A stretch of 36,990 nucleotides of DNA from Deltaproteobacteria bacterium. Lineage in GTDB: Bacteria; Desulfobacterota; WTBG01; CAIYCZ01; CAIRTM01. The notes under the pieces are model-generated. The model was not told the origin of the DNA, did not search any database, and saw nothing but the letters and a program-made list of their open reading frames with translations. The translations under genes were made by a program, and so were the position numbers. This document shows, one piece after another, positions 1 to 8,923 of the stretch. The DNA lies in assembly GCA_024276465.1 (NCBI GenBank), contig JAJRXD010000171.1, positions 1 through 36,990 on the forward strand. Reading direction: 5' to 3'. Position 1 is the first letter of the stretch, and each line of letters opens with the position of its first letter.

Positions 1-1
1 A

Positions 2-82
2 ACAGATGCATGGGCCAGCCGCGAAATTTATCTGCAATTTAAAAAAGATGGATTCAGCAAAAGCCTTACGTGCACACCTTAA
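2..82 (+). CDS. possible 3' end of an upstream gene (partial)
   Basis: A reading frame enters from the left edge and ends at a TAA 50 bases before rmuC. It encodes about 26 residues, beginning TDAWASREIYLQ. Another frame is also open here, so this is only a suggestion that a plus-strand gene ends just before rmuC. No family can be recognised from so short a tail. Confidence 0.2.
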   Translation, partial: TDAWASREIYLQFKKDGFSKSLTCTP

Positions 83-131
83 AACAAGCTCAATTTGTCA
101 TCATCATAGGTGATTGTTAAACAGAGGATCT

Positions 132-1484
132 ATGACAAATATTCTACTGCCTGCTATTGCACTTGCTGTTTTGATAACTCTTGCCATAGTTGTTTTCTTT
201 CTGTTTATCATTTTAAACAGAAAATTTTTCAGGGCTGAAAAGAGCTTTGAGTCTGTGGAAAAAATTATGGAGAGGGCCGAGTCTTCAATTAAAGAGGATA
301 TATCAAAAAACCGTCTTGAGGCAAGCCACAGTTCACAGCTTGCACGCCAGGAACTGTCAAATTCCCTGAAGTTGTTTGGCGACTCCATGCTTTTGAGAGT
401 TACGGAAATCGCAACACTTCAGAAAAATCAGCTGGACACCTTTTCAAACCAGCTTACTACTCTTGCCGGGACCACTGAACAGAGGCTTGAATTAATGAGG
501 GGAACCATTGACAAACGGCTTCAGGCTCTTCAGGAAGACAACAGCAGGAAGCTTGAACAGATGCGCCAGACAGTGGATGAAAAACTGCATGCAACCCTTG
601 AAAGGAGGCTGGGGGAGTCTTTCAAGCTGGTAAGTGAAAGACTCGAGCAGGTTTACAAAGGGCTTGGTGAAATGCAGACACTTGCAACAGGGGTTGGGGA
701 CCTTAAGAAAGTATTAACCAATGTTAAGACCCGGGGAACATGGGGGGAGATGAGCCTGGGGTTTCTTCTGGAACAGCTTTTTACCCGGGACCAGTACTCA
801 CGCAATGTTGTAACAAAAAAGGGAAGCAGTGAAAGGGTTGAGTTTGCAATAAAGCTACCCGGGCAGAATAGGGGAACAGGAGAGGTTTGGCTTCCGATTG
901 ACGCAAAATTTCCGGAATCAGACTACAGGAAACTGGTTGAAGCACATGAGCAGGCAAAGCCTGAACTTATTGAGGAATTTGCAAAAAACATTGAAAGGTT
1001 CATTAAGCTTGAGGCAAAAAAGATAAAGGAAAAGTATATAGACCCTCCCCATACAACGGATTTTGGAATAATGTTTTTGCCTGTAGAAAGCCTTTATGCA
1101 GAGGTTCTGCGGCGCCCTGGACTTTGTGAGTCCCTGCAGAGGGATTTTCGTATAGTAGTGACCGGCCCCACAACCCTTGCAGCCCTGCTAAACAGCCTGC
1201 AGATAGGCTTCAGGACCCTGGCAATAGAAAAACGTTCAAGCGAGGTATGGTCACTGCTTGGCGCTGTCAGGACAGAATTCGGCAAGTTTGGCGACATCCT
1301 TGACAAAACCCATAAAAAACTTACGGAAGCAAGCAATACTATTGAAAATGCAGCACGTAAATCCCGAACTATTGAAAGAAAACTTAAGGATGTTCAGGAA
1401 CTGCCTGCAAATGAGCATCTGAAAATTGCCGGGGATTTTGAGGAAAATAATCAGAATCAGGAAAATGAACGCTATAGAAGTTAA
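132..1484 (+). CDS. rmuC: DNA recombination protein RmuC
   Basis: RmuC-family protein, about 450 residues, the usual size for the family. RmuC is associated with limiting recombination at inverted repeats and has a nuclease-like core; its exact reaction is not established. What is seen: an N-terminal membrane segment (MTNILLPAIALAVLITLAIV and following), a long charged coiled-coil region to about residue 190, then the conserved domain with the motifs TRGTWGE, LPIDAKFP and FLPVESLYAEV. The ATG at 132 is chosen because GAGG lies just upstream; the in-frame TTG at 114 lacks such support. The 3' end overlaps the start of the ABC ATPase gene by 20 bases, suggesting coupled translation. Family assignment is firm. 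Confidence 0.93.
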   Translation: MTNILLPAIALAVLITLAIVVFFLFIILNRKFFRAEKSFESVEKIMERAESSIKEDISKNRLEASHSSQLARQELSNSLKLFGDSMLLRVTEIATLQKNQLDTFSNQLTTLAGTTEQRLELMRGTIDKRLQALQEDNSRKLEQMRQTVDEKLHATLERRLGESFKLVSERLEQVYKGLGEMQTLATGVGDLKKVLTNVKTRGTWGEMSLGFLLEQLFTRDQYSRNVVTKKGSSERVEFAIKLPGQNRGTGEVWLPIDAKFPESDYRKLVEAHEQAKPELIEEFAKNIERFIKLEAKKIKEKYIDPPHTTDFGIMFLPVESLYAEVLRRPGLCESLQRDFRIVVTGPTTLAALLNSLQIGFRTLAIEKRSSEVWSLLGAVRTEFGKFGDILDKTHKKLTEASNTIENAARKSRTIERKLKDVQELPANEHLKIAGDFEENNQNQENERYRS

Positions 1485-2415
1485 ACACCTGACTAAATTA
1501 TACGGGCCGGCAAGGGGCATTGAGGATGTTTCTTTTACGGTTAAAAAGGGGGAAATAATGGGTTTCCTGGGCCCAAACGGCTCTGGAAAAACGACAACCA
1601 TGCGAATCCTCACAGGCTTTTTCCCCCCTTCCAGCGGATCGGCCCGCATCTGTGGATCTGATATTATAAAGGACTCTATTGAGGCAAGAAGAAAGATCGG
1701 TTATTTGCCGGAAAGCGTGCCGCTTTATCTTGACATGCCGGTGTTTGCATACCTTCGGTTCTTTGCAGAAATAAAGGGTATTACCGGAAAACAGAAAAAA
1801 ACCAAAGCAGATGAAGTTATGCAGAAGTGTGGATTAACAGATGTTTCCCACCGCATCATAGGCAGACTTTCCAAAGGCTATCGTCAGAGGGTTGGGATAG
1901 CACAATCGCTTTTGAATGATCCGGAAGTTCTTATCCTTGATGAACCGACAATCGGGCTTGACCCCAAACAGATAATAGAGATCAGAAATCTGATTAAGGG
2001 GTTGGGCGACAACCGAACCGTTATTCTCAGCACACACATACTGCCTGAAGTCAGCATGACATGTGACAGAGTAATTATCATACATGAGGGCCGGCTGATT
2101 GCTGTTGACACCCCGACAAATCTTATGAACAGAGTACTTCAGGCACCTCGGGTAATGGTAAAGGCCGAGGGACCTTCTGAAAAAATTGTCAGTGCCCTGG
2201 TCAGCATTTCAGGGGTAGTAAGTGTTGCGAAAAATGGATTTGATGCTGACGGGGTTGATCTTTACCAGATTGAGACCGATGAAAATGCATACGTGATAAA
2301 TGATATTGCGCGTTCAATATACAAAAACAGCTGGAAGCTTAAAGAGATTCGGCCGGTTGACATGACACTGGAAGAGATTTTCATAAAACTGGTAACAGAA
2401 GAGAAGGGCAGATAA
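1465..2415 (+). CDS. ABC transporter ATP-binding protein, GldA-like
   Basis: ATPase subunit of an ABC-2 type exporter. It has Walker A GPNGSGKTT near residue 40, the signature LSKGYRQRVG, Walker B VLILDEPTIGLDP and the switch histidine in STH. The C-terminal 90 residues resemble the extension of GldA/CcmA-type ATPases. Start at ATG 1465 is preceded by AGGA and overlaps rmuC. The next genes encode a permease, a GldG-like protein and a DUF4340 protein, the standard order of Gld-type ABC loci. In gliding Bacteroidetes GldAFG supports motility; outside that group the substrate is unknown, so only the transporter class is claimed. Confidence 0.92.
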   Translation: MNAIEVKHLTKLYGPARGIEDVSFTVKKGEIMGFLGPNGSGKTTTMRILTGFFPPSSGSARICGSDIIKDSIEARRKIGYLPESVPLYLDMPVFAYLRFFAEIKGITGKQKKTKADEVMQKCGLTDVSHRIIGRLSKGYRQRVGIAQSLLNDPEVLILDEPTIGLDPKQIIEIRNLIKGLGDNRTVILSTHILPEVSMTCDRVIIIHEGRLIAVDTPTNLMNRVLQAPRVMVKAEGPSEKIVSALVSISGVVSVAKNGFDADGVDLYQIETDENAYVINDIARSIYKNSWKLKEIRPVDMTLEEIFIKLVTEEKGR

Positions 2416-2420
2416 AAACC

Positions 2421-3161
2421 GTGAATTTCCTTGTAATAGCCAAAAGAGAGGTAAAAGCTTATTTCACATCTTTAACCGCCTATGCTGTCATGGCTATTTT
2501 CCTGGTGATAAGCGGGTATTTTTTTTACACAAACCTTGTACTGTTTGTACTGATGGTTGGAACCTACGTAAAGCTTGGACTGTGGCAACACACTTTTTAC
2601 GATATGCGCTTTATCCTGCTGCTGCTGCTTCCTCTTCTGACAATGCGTCTTTTCTCCGAGGAAAAGAAACTTGGTACAATTGAACTTCTTTTTACCAATC
2701 CTATCCATGACATGGAAATTCTTGCAGGAAAGTACATTGCCTGCCTTTTTGTTTTTTGCATTATGTTACTTCTGACCATTCTTTACCCAATACTTCTGGC
2801 CGTGGTTTTCAGCGTGGAGACAGGGCCACTGATAGCCTGCTACTTAGGGCTTTTTCTGCTGGGATCATCCTTTATAGCATGCGGAACATTTATTTCCTCT
2901 CTCACCGAAAATCAGGTTGTTGCAGCGATAACAACAGTCGGGGTTCTGGTATTTCTGTGGTTTATTGACTGGAATGAGGGAATAGCAGAATCAGCAGGCG
3001 TGACAATTCTTCATCAGCTGTCACTTTCCGAACACTTTTTCAATTTCATAAAGGGTGTTATTGACATAGATGATGTTGTTTATTACCTCAGTTTTATCTC
3101 TTTTTTCCTTTTCCTGACTATTGGTTCTCTGGAATCCAGAAAATGGAGAGGCAAAAAATGA
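2421..3161 (+). CDS. ABC-2 type transporter permease, GldF-like
   Basis: Integral membrane permease of 246 residues with about six hydrophobic segments. It starts at GTG 2421, five bases after the ATPase stop. The N-terminal AKREVKAYFTSLTAY and the cytosolic stretch RLFSEEKKLGTIELLFTNPI are typical of ABC-2 permeases that pair with GldA-like ATPases. It should form the membrane channel of the exporter. Its stop overlaps the next gene's start in an ATGA arrangement at 3158-3161, so translation is probably coupled. Substrate unknown. Confidence 0.88.
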   Translation: MNFLVIAKREVKAYFTSLTAYAVMAIFLVISGYFFYTNLVLFVLMVGTYVKLGLWQHTFYDMRFILLLLLPLLTMRLFSEEKKLGTIELLFTNPIHDMEILAGKYIACLFVFCIMLLLTILYPILLAVVFSVETGPLIACYLGLFLLGSSFIACGTFISSLTENQVVAAITTVGVLVFLWFIDWNEGIAESAGVTILHQLSLSEHFFNFIKGVIDIDDVVYYLSFISFFLFLTIGSLESRKWRGKK

Positions 3162-4534
3162 AAAATAACCGGCCATTGTTTAGTCAGGCTGTTATTCACT
3201 GGGTAGAACTTGCAATTCTTGCAACCCTTTTTTCCGGAATTCTGATAATGGTAAACTATATCGCCTACAGGCACAACAAGCGATTTGATTTAACCCCGGA
3301 AAAAGTTTATTCCCTGTCTCCTCAAACTACCAGCATCCTTGCTTCTTTGACGGATAATGTATATGCAACGGTTTTTTACAAACCAAAAGAAAACCCGGAG
3401 ATCAGGGATCTTCTGGAGCTTTTTTCCAGAGCTTCACGCCTTTTCCATTACAGGTTTATAGACCTTGAAAAAAATCCGGCAAGGGCCGCGGCTTTTGGCA
3501 TAAAAAACTACGGGGCAGGCCTGGTAAAGTATAAGGGGAAAAAAGAAAAGGTCCAATATTTCAGCGAGGAAAAACTAATCAGCGCAATTATCCGGCTTAC
3601 TGAAAAAAGCAGCAAGATTGTACGCTTTGTCAGAGGACACGGCGAAAAAGACATATCAAGCACTGATCCTGAAAAAGGCTACAGCAATGTCAGAGAGGCT
3701 CTGAAATCAGAAAACTTCAGGGTTAGGGAGATCCTTTTGATGCAGGCTGAAAAAATTCCGGATGATACTCTTGTTCTAATTGTAAGCGGACCGCAAAAGG
3801 ATTTTTTTCAAAAAGAACTGGACAAAATAGATGAATATTTGAGAAACGGTGGCAGGGTACTGATGCTTTGTGACCCTTCGCCCCTGCCAAATATTGAAAA
3901 ATATCTTCAAAGTCTTAATATACAGCTTGCCCGTGACTTTATTATAGATGAAAAAAGCAAGCTGCTTGGGCTTGACGATTTGACACCAATCATAAATCCT
4001 GACAGGAACCACCCCATAGCAAAAAACATGAATGAAGCCGTTGTTTTTCCTGTTTGCAGATCAGTGAGGCTCCTGGGTGGGTCTGAAAAAATAATTTTTG
4101 CCAGCTCAGGTCCTGACAGCTGGGCTGAGCAGGACACCCGGAGTGTCTATGATGATAAAGTACGTTTTGATAAGGGCAAAGATATCAAGGGGCCTGTTCC
4201 TGTAGCTGTTATTGCTTCTGTTCAGCCCCTGCAGCAGGACAGGCAATCAGAAGAACCAGGGCTTCTGGTTGTGATGGGCAATTCCAGCTTTGCAGCCAAC
4301 CATTATTTCAATATTCTGGGAAACAAGGATCTGTTCCTTAATACTGTAAACTGGCTGTCCGACAAAAAGGATCTTTTGTCAACCCGCAGGAAAACAGCAC
4401 AGGCGCCAGTATCAATGCTCTTTCTTACTGAAAACGAAAACAGACTTGTTCTGTGGTCATCTGTAATCATTGAGCCTGGAATAATTCTTCTTATAGGTAT
4501 TATGGTTGTTTTCTGGAGGAGGATAAAAAGATGA
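3158..4534 (+). CDS. GldG-like ABC transporter auxiliary protein
   Basis: Large extracytoplasmic component of Gld-type ABC systems, about 458 residues. There is one membrane segment near the N-terminus (WVELAILATLFSGILIMVNY), then a soluble domain with the recognisable FDLTPEKVYSLSPQT stretch and a central RFVRGHGEKD motif, and a second membrane segment near the C-terminus followed by FWRRIKR. The ATG at 3158 is preferred over the in-frame ATG at 3143 because GGAGAGG at 3145-3151 is well placed and because it gives the ATGA overlap with the permease gene. Function is known only by association with the ATPase and permease. Confidence 0.85.
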   Translation: MKNNRPLFSQAVIHWVELAILATLFSGILIMVNYIAYRHNKRFDLTPEKVYSLSPQTTSILASLTDNVYATVFYKPKENPEIRDLLELFSRASRLFHYRFIDLEKNPARAAAFGIKNYGAGLVKYKGKKEKVQYFSEEKLISAIIRLTEKSSKIVRFVRGHGEKDISSTDPEKGYSNVREALKSENFRVREILLMQAEKIPDDTLVLIVSGPQKDFFQKELDKIDEYLRNGGRVLMLCDPSPLPNIEKYLQSLNIQLARDFIIDEKSKLLGLDDLTPIINPDRNHPIAKNMNEAVVFPVCRSVRLLGGSEKIIFASSGPDSWAEQDTRSVYDDKVRFDKGKDIKGPVPVAVIASVQPLQQDRQSEEPGLLVVMGNSSFAANHYFNILGNKDLFLNTVNWLSDKKDLLSTRRKTAQAPVSMLFLTENENRLVLWSSVIIEPGIILLIGIMVVFWRRIKR

Positions 4535-5064
4535 ATACAAACCGGCTGCTTTTCTGGGCTGCCATATTCTGTTTTTTATTCCTTTACATTGTTTTTTTTG
4601 AACAGCCAGAAGAGATAAAAGAGGATAACGATACAGAAGAAACAGCAATGGTCTTTCCGGTTGCACGGGAAAAACTTAAGGGAATAGAGATAACCTTTAA
4701 AGACAAAAAAATGTCGGTTGAAAAAAAAGACGGGTCATGGAAGCTTGTACTGCCACCTGGTGCAGCAGTTAAGAAAGAACTGATTGACAGCCTCATATCT
4801 GCTGTTCTGGATACAGTCATTATTAACGTTGTGGAAGAAAATCCTGAAAGTCTTGTCCAGTATGGACTTGATGCTCCGGAAATCAAAATAAGAGTTTTGT
4901 GTGCAGGGCATCCGGATGCCATAACACTTTTCTTAGGGCAAAAATCTCCGGCAGGAGTAAGCCTCTATGCAGGTATAGAGGGACAGAGCAGAGTGTTTTT
5001 AACTGGCGATTATATCCGTTTTTCCATAAAAACTTTTGCAAAAAGTCTTCGGGTCACTAAATAA
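4531..5064 (+). CDS. DUF4340 domain-containing membrane-anchored protein
   Basis: Protein of 177 residues with an N-terminal anchor (LLFWAAIFCFLFLYIVFF) and a soluble extracytoplasmic domain. The pattern 'KLKGIEITFKDKKMSVEKKDGSWKL' followed by 'YGLDAPEIKIRV' and 'LGQKSPAGVSLYA' is characteristic of DUF4340, which commonly sits after GldG genes. It is shorter than many DUF4340 proteins, which often carry two repeats. The start overlaps the GldG-like stop (ATGA at 4531-4534). It is the last gene of the run; only a weak CCTG/CAGG inverted repeat follows and no clear T-run. Biochemical role unknown. Confidence 0.8.
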   Translation: MNTNRLLFWAAIFCFLFLYIVFFEQPEEIKEDNDTEETAMVFPVAREKLKGIEITFKDKKMSVEKKDGSWKLVLPPGAAVKKELIDSLISAVLDTVIINVVEENPESLVQYGLDAPEIKIRVLCAGHPDAITLFLGQKSPAGVSLYAGIEGQSRVFLTGDYIRFSIKTFAKSLRVTK

Positions 5065-5123
5065 GTGAATTTTTCGGCTTGCCTGTTATACTGGAAACAA
5101 CAAACAAAGCAGGCCCCGTAAGA

Positions 5124-6959
5124 TTACAGCCTTTTATACAACCACTCCGGAATATGCATTTTTTTTCTGTTCAAAACAGCTCCTGATATATTATCATTCC
5201 ACTGTTTCATTTGACTGAGTGCACTGTTTGCCACTTCCCACCGCGTCTTTCCTGCTTTTACCACCAGTATGAAACTGTCTGTCTTTGAAGAAATAACGCA
5301 TGAATCACTATAGGTATTAACAGGCGGTGAGTCAAACAGAATCCAGTCAGCCTTTGTTTTAATATCCTCCATGAAATCCCCCCAGTTTTCTGATTGAAAA
5401 AGTAAAAACGGGTTAGGCCTGTGCAGGCCGCTGGTAATAAGCATCAGGTTTTCAATCTGTGTCTTTTTAATAACATTTTCAACCGGAATCTTTTCAGCAA
5501 GCAGATCTGCAAGACCACTGCCCCTGTCTGCTTTAAAAAGCCTGTGAAGAGCAGGGCTTCTTAAGTTTGCATCAACAACCAAAACTTTTTCCCCTTCAGA
5601 TGCCAGGGTCACAGCATAACTGAACAACACGGTTGAGGTCCCCTCTTTTTCCTTTGAACCTGAAAATAGAACTGTTTTGTTTTTCTGCTGCAGGGTTTGG
5701 GACAAATGATGTTTTATGCGATTACATTCTTTCATGATTTTATCAGGTACTTTAAACCGGTACAGAAAGCCGGTTTCCTGCCTGTCCAGTTCTGAAAAAG
5801 ATGCAACAGCAGCACAGCCAAGAGTTTCTTCCATCTCCTGCAAATTGTCAAAGGTATGTGTGAAATACTCTAAAATAAAAGCACCTGACAGTCCGCCCAT
5901 GAAACCCAGAAGGATGGAAATTGTTATAATAAAGGCCTTGTGAGGTTTTACAGGCGTTATAGGCGGCATGGCAGGCTCAATAACAGAAAAATTAACGATC
6001 TTCTGGTCATCCATTGCAGAAGATATTCTTGCTTCTTCAAGCTTTTTTGCATACAGCAGATAATTTTCTTCTTCCAGATTAACCTGCCGTTCCAGTTCTC
6101 TTAATCTGGTCTCTGTCTTGTCAAGTCTGTTCAGTTCCAGCTTATATTGAGTAATCAGCTGGTTCAGTTTTTTTTCTTTGCTCTTAAGTGCAATCAGCTT
6201 TCTCAGGATTTTTTTCTGCTCTGAAGAGGCTTTTTCTATGCTTTTTGCAAGGCCTTCCTGCTCACTGATTTCTGCGCTGACTTTTGAAACTTCTATCTCC
6301 AGTTCGGAAATCTGCAAAAGCAGCAGGCTTTTCTGCTTTGTTATTGAACTTATATTATTACTGTTTCTGAACAGACCAAGCTCACTTTGAGATGCTTTGA
6401 GTTTGTTTATCATCAGATCAACCTGCTTTTTAAAAAAGTCATATTTCTGATTCTGTTTTTGAACAGAAGGATAGTAATCAAGAAACTCCTCAATTAATTT
6501 ATTCACAACATTTGCAGCAAGAACAGGATCTGTGTGCTGAAATTTCACTATTATCAGATTACCTTTCCGCACGCTCAGGGCTTTATTAAACTCAAGAACT
6601 GCTTTTTGCAGTCCGGACAGGTTTCCAAAAAAATGTTTTCTCTCTATGTCCGGATACAGAGTTTTTACACCAGTTTCTTTTATGGTTTTTTCTATAAGAT
6701 AGCGCCCCTTTAACATCCCGACTGCCATGTCCATGGTAGAGGTCTGTTTTGCAGCTTTTTCAGATATGGGGATACCTGAGTTTAAACTGTTCTTCAGTAA
6801 TAATTTTGAATCAGCCTCATAAACAGGCAATGTAAAAAAAGAACAGAAAAGTCCGCCTGAAAATACTGCAAGAAAAACAAGGACTATAAATGCTTTATGT
6901 TTGAAGATAACAAACAGGAAATCTCTTATGGTATGGTAGGATCTTTTTCTGGATTTCAT
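5124..6959 (-). CDS. Wzz/GNVR chain-length protein fused to a BY-kinase-like ATPase
   Basis: Membrane protein of 611 residues with the architecture of exopolysaccharide co-polymerase/tyrosine autokinases. It has an N-terminal Wzz segment with a membrane helix (AFIVLVFLAVFSGGLFCSFF), a long coiled-coil periplasmic region (about 150-330), a second membrane helix (IITISILLGFMGGLSGAFILEY), then a cytoplasmic P-loop domain. That domain keeps Walker A' (VLVVDANLR) and Walker B (WILFDSPP), but the P-loop near residue 434 reads EKEGTST where GEGKST is usual, so the lysine is lost. No C-terminal tyrosine cluster is present. It stands alone here without polysaccharide genes. Family is clear; kinase activity is doubtful. 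Confidence 0.85.
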   Translation of the reverse strand: MKSRKRSYHTIRDFLFVIFKHKAFIVLVFLAVFSGGLFCSFFTLPVYEADSKLLLKNSLNSGIPISEKAAKQTSTMDMAVGMLKGRYLIEKTIKETGVKTLYPDIERKHFFGNLSGLQKAVLEFNKALSVRKGNLIIVKFQHTDPVLAANVVNKLIEEFLDYYPSVQKQNQKYDFFKKQVDLMINKLKASQSELGLFRNSNNISSITKQKSLLLLQISELEIEVSKVSAEISEQEGLAKSIEKASSEQKKILRKLIALKSKEKKLNQLITQYKLELNRLDKTETRLRELERQVNLEEENYLLYAKKLEEARISSAMDDQKIVNFSVIEPAMPPITPVKPHKAFIITISILLGFMGGLSGAFILEYFTHTFDNLQEMEETLGCAAVASFSELDRQETGFLYRFKVPDKIMKECNRIKHHLSQTLQQKNKTVLFSGSKEKEGTSTVLFSYAVTLASEGEKVLVVDANLRSPALHRLFKADRGSGLADLLAEKIPVENVIKKTQIENLMLITSGLHRPNPFLLFQSENWGDFMEDIKTKADWILFDSPPVNTYSDSCVISSKTDSFILVVKAGKTRWEVANSALSQMKQWNDNISGAVLNRKKMHIPEWLYKRL

Positions 6960-6979
6960 GCTGGTATTACCCCTGTTGT

Positions 6980-7020
6980 AAAATTTTCGTTTGCTTTTCA
7001 GGTTAACTTACGAAAATTTT
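6980..7020. promoter_or_regulatory. 11-bp inverted repeat upstream of the Wzz-type gene
   Basis: AAAATTTTCGT at 6980-6990 and its exact reverse complement at 7010-7020 are separated by 19 bases, about 20 bases upstream of the ATG of the minus-strand Wzz-type gene. It could be an operator or a leader stem-loop. No matching regulator is seen in the window. Confidence 0.45.
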
Positions 7021-7141
7021 TATTTCTTGTCAATAAAAGTCACGGCAGGGGTTTTTTGAAAATTTAGAGCTTTTTAAAAAATCTCCATTGCTCCGGAGGT
7101 CCCTGTTTGCACAGTCAACTGCAAAGGCGGGCATTTGCTTT

Positions 7142-8920
7142 TTATCGTTCCGGACAGCTGCTCAGATGGGGCTGTGCATCAGGCTCAACAGGACGACCAG
7201 TCTGCCCACCCCTCTTTTTTTTCCACCACTGCCCCAGGTCATCTATAACTATGGTAAAGACGCACGGTATCAGAAAAAGGGTGAGCAGGGTGGCTGCAGC
7301 CAGCCCCCAGAATATGGTATTGGCCATGGGCGCCCATATTTCAGACTTCCCACCCAGACCCATTGCCATGGGAAATACGCCGAACATGGTAGTAAGCGAG
7401 GTGAGAATTATAGCACGGAGCCTGAGCCTGCCAGCCTCTACTATTGAACGCCAGCGGCCCACCCCTTTTTTTCTTGCGCTGTTGATAAAGCTCAGCATGA
7501 CAATAGCGTCGTTGACCGCAATTCCGGCAAGCCCTATGAAGCCATAGAGAACCACCATTGAAAATGGTTTTCCTGTTATGACAAGGGACGAAATGGCCCC
7601 GATAAATGTGAAGGGTATTGCAAAGAGGATTATAAAGGGCTGTATGTAAGATTTAAACTGGGCACCAAGAATAATGTAGATGAGAAACAAACCCAGTAAA
7701 AAGAGCTGGCCAAGGGACGAGAACTGTTCCTTGATATCCTTGAACATGCCCTCAAAACGAACCGTATAGCCAGGATTTCTTCTGATGATTTTTTTTGCCT
7801 CTTTCTGCAGCTGCTGATTGACTTTTACAGCAGTGTTAACCGCCTTGTCCACATCAGCTGAAACAGTTGCCGCCCTGTCAAGCTTAAAATGACGTATTTT
7901 TGTGTAGCCTGGCTCAATCTTAATCCTGGCAACATTATGAAGTGGAATAAGATCACCCTGTGGGGTCGTTATTTTCAGATGTTCAATATCCTGGACAGAT
8001 TCAACATATTCCGGGTCATATTTTACAATAACGTCAACTTCTTCATCTCCCTCACGATAGACAGTTGCAACTTTTCCTTCAAAAGCATTACGTATTGAAG
8101 ATGCAACCCTGGAAATGTCAAGCCCGTAGAGAGCAGCCATATCTTCATCCACGTAGATTTTGAGGTCTTTTTTTCCATAATTGAGATCATTCTGGACACC
8201 ATAGACCCCGGGGATTTTTTTGAGATATTCTTTTATCTCTTCTGATATATCCTTTATCCTTGATAAATATTTTCCCTGTATTTTTACTTCAACAGCTTTG
8301 GGCCGTGGGGGACCGCCGCGAAGTTTTTTAAACTCTATGTTCAGGGGTCCCGGGATATCCACAACCTTTTTCCGGCAGTCTCTGATTATTTCATCAACCG
8401 AGCGCTCCCTGTCTGTTTTCTCCACAAGATCAACCATTATGTGCCCGACAGCAGTATTAAATATCCACTCATTATGTGTAATAAGAAGACCGGCATTTTT
8501 TACAATTGCAGCCACCTCGTTCTCCGGCAGCAATGCAAGCTTTTCTCCAATCTGAGAAAGAACACTGTTAGTGGCCTCAAGGTTTGATCCTTCAGGCATT
8601 GTGACATTAATATTGAATTGAGAAATTTCCTCCATGGAAAACAGGTCAACATCAATAATACCCACGGCTATGATGACAACACATCCGGCAAATACTGAAA
8701 GAACAGATCCTGTAAAGACATAACGGCGCTTTAATACATAGGTCAGTATTTTTGTGTACCTGTTTCTGAGTATGGAAATCAGACGATGGCGCAAAGGGCT
8801 CTGCCCTCCGCTGCCGCTCCACTCTGCGACGTGAGAGGGAAGAATAAAGAAAGCCTCAAAAAGAGATGCGGCAAGGGCAAGACATACAACAACCGGAACC
8901 ACACGGAGGAATTTACCCAT
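7142..8920 (-). pseudogene. RND efflux pump, C-terminal half (after an in-frame TGA)
   Basis: Second half of an AcrB-type RND transporter inner-membrane pump. It begins MGKFLRVVPVVVCLALAASL, which corresponds to TM5-6 of the family (normally '..LPG.MGKFLRV..'), runs through the second porter domain, and ends with TM7-12 including GLAGIAVNDAIVMLSF. Together with the preceding minus-strand part (453 residues) it gives about 1,045 residues, the full family length. The two parts are in the same frame, separated only by TGA and GTT. Reinitiation at the ATG three bases after the TGA is conceivable, but a half-pump is not a known functional unit. Whether this is a real nonsense mutation or a sequence error cannot be decided here. 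Confidence 0.8.
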
Positions 8921-8923
8921 AAC

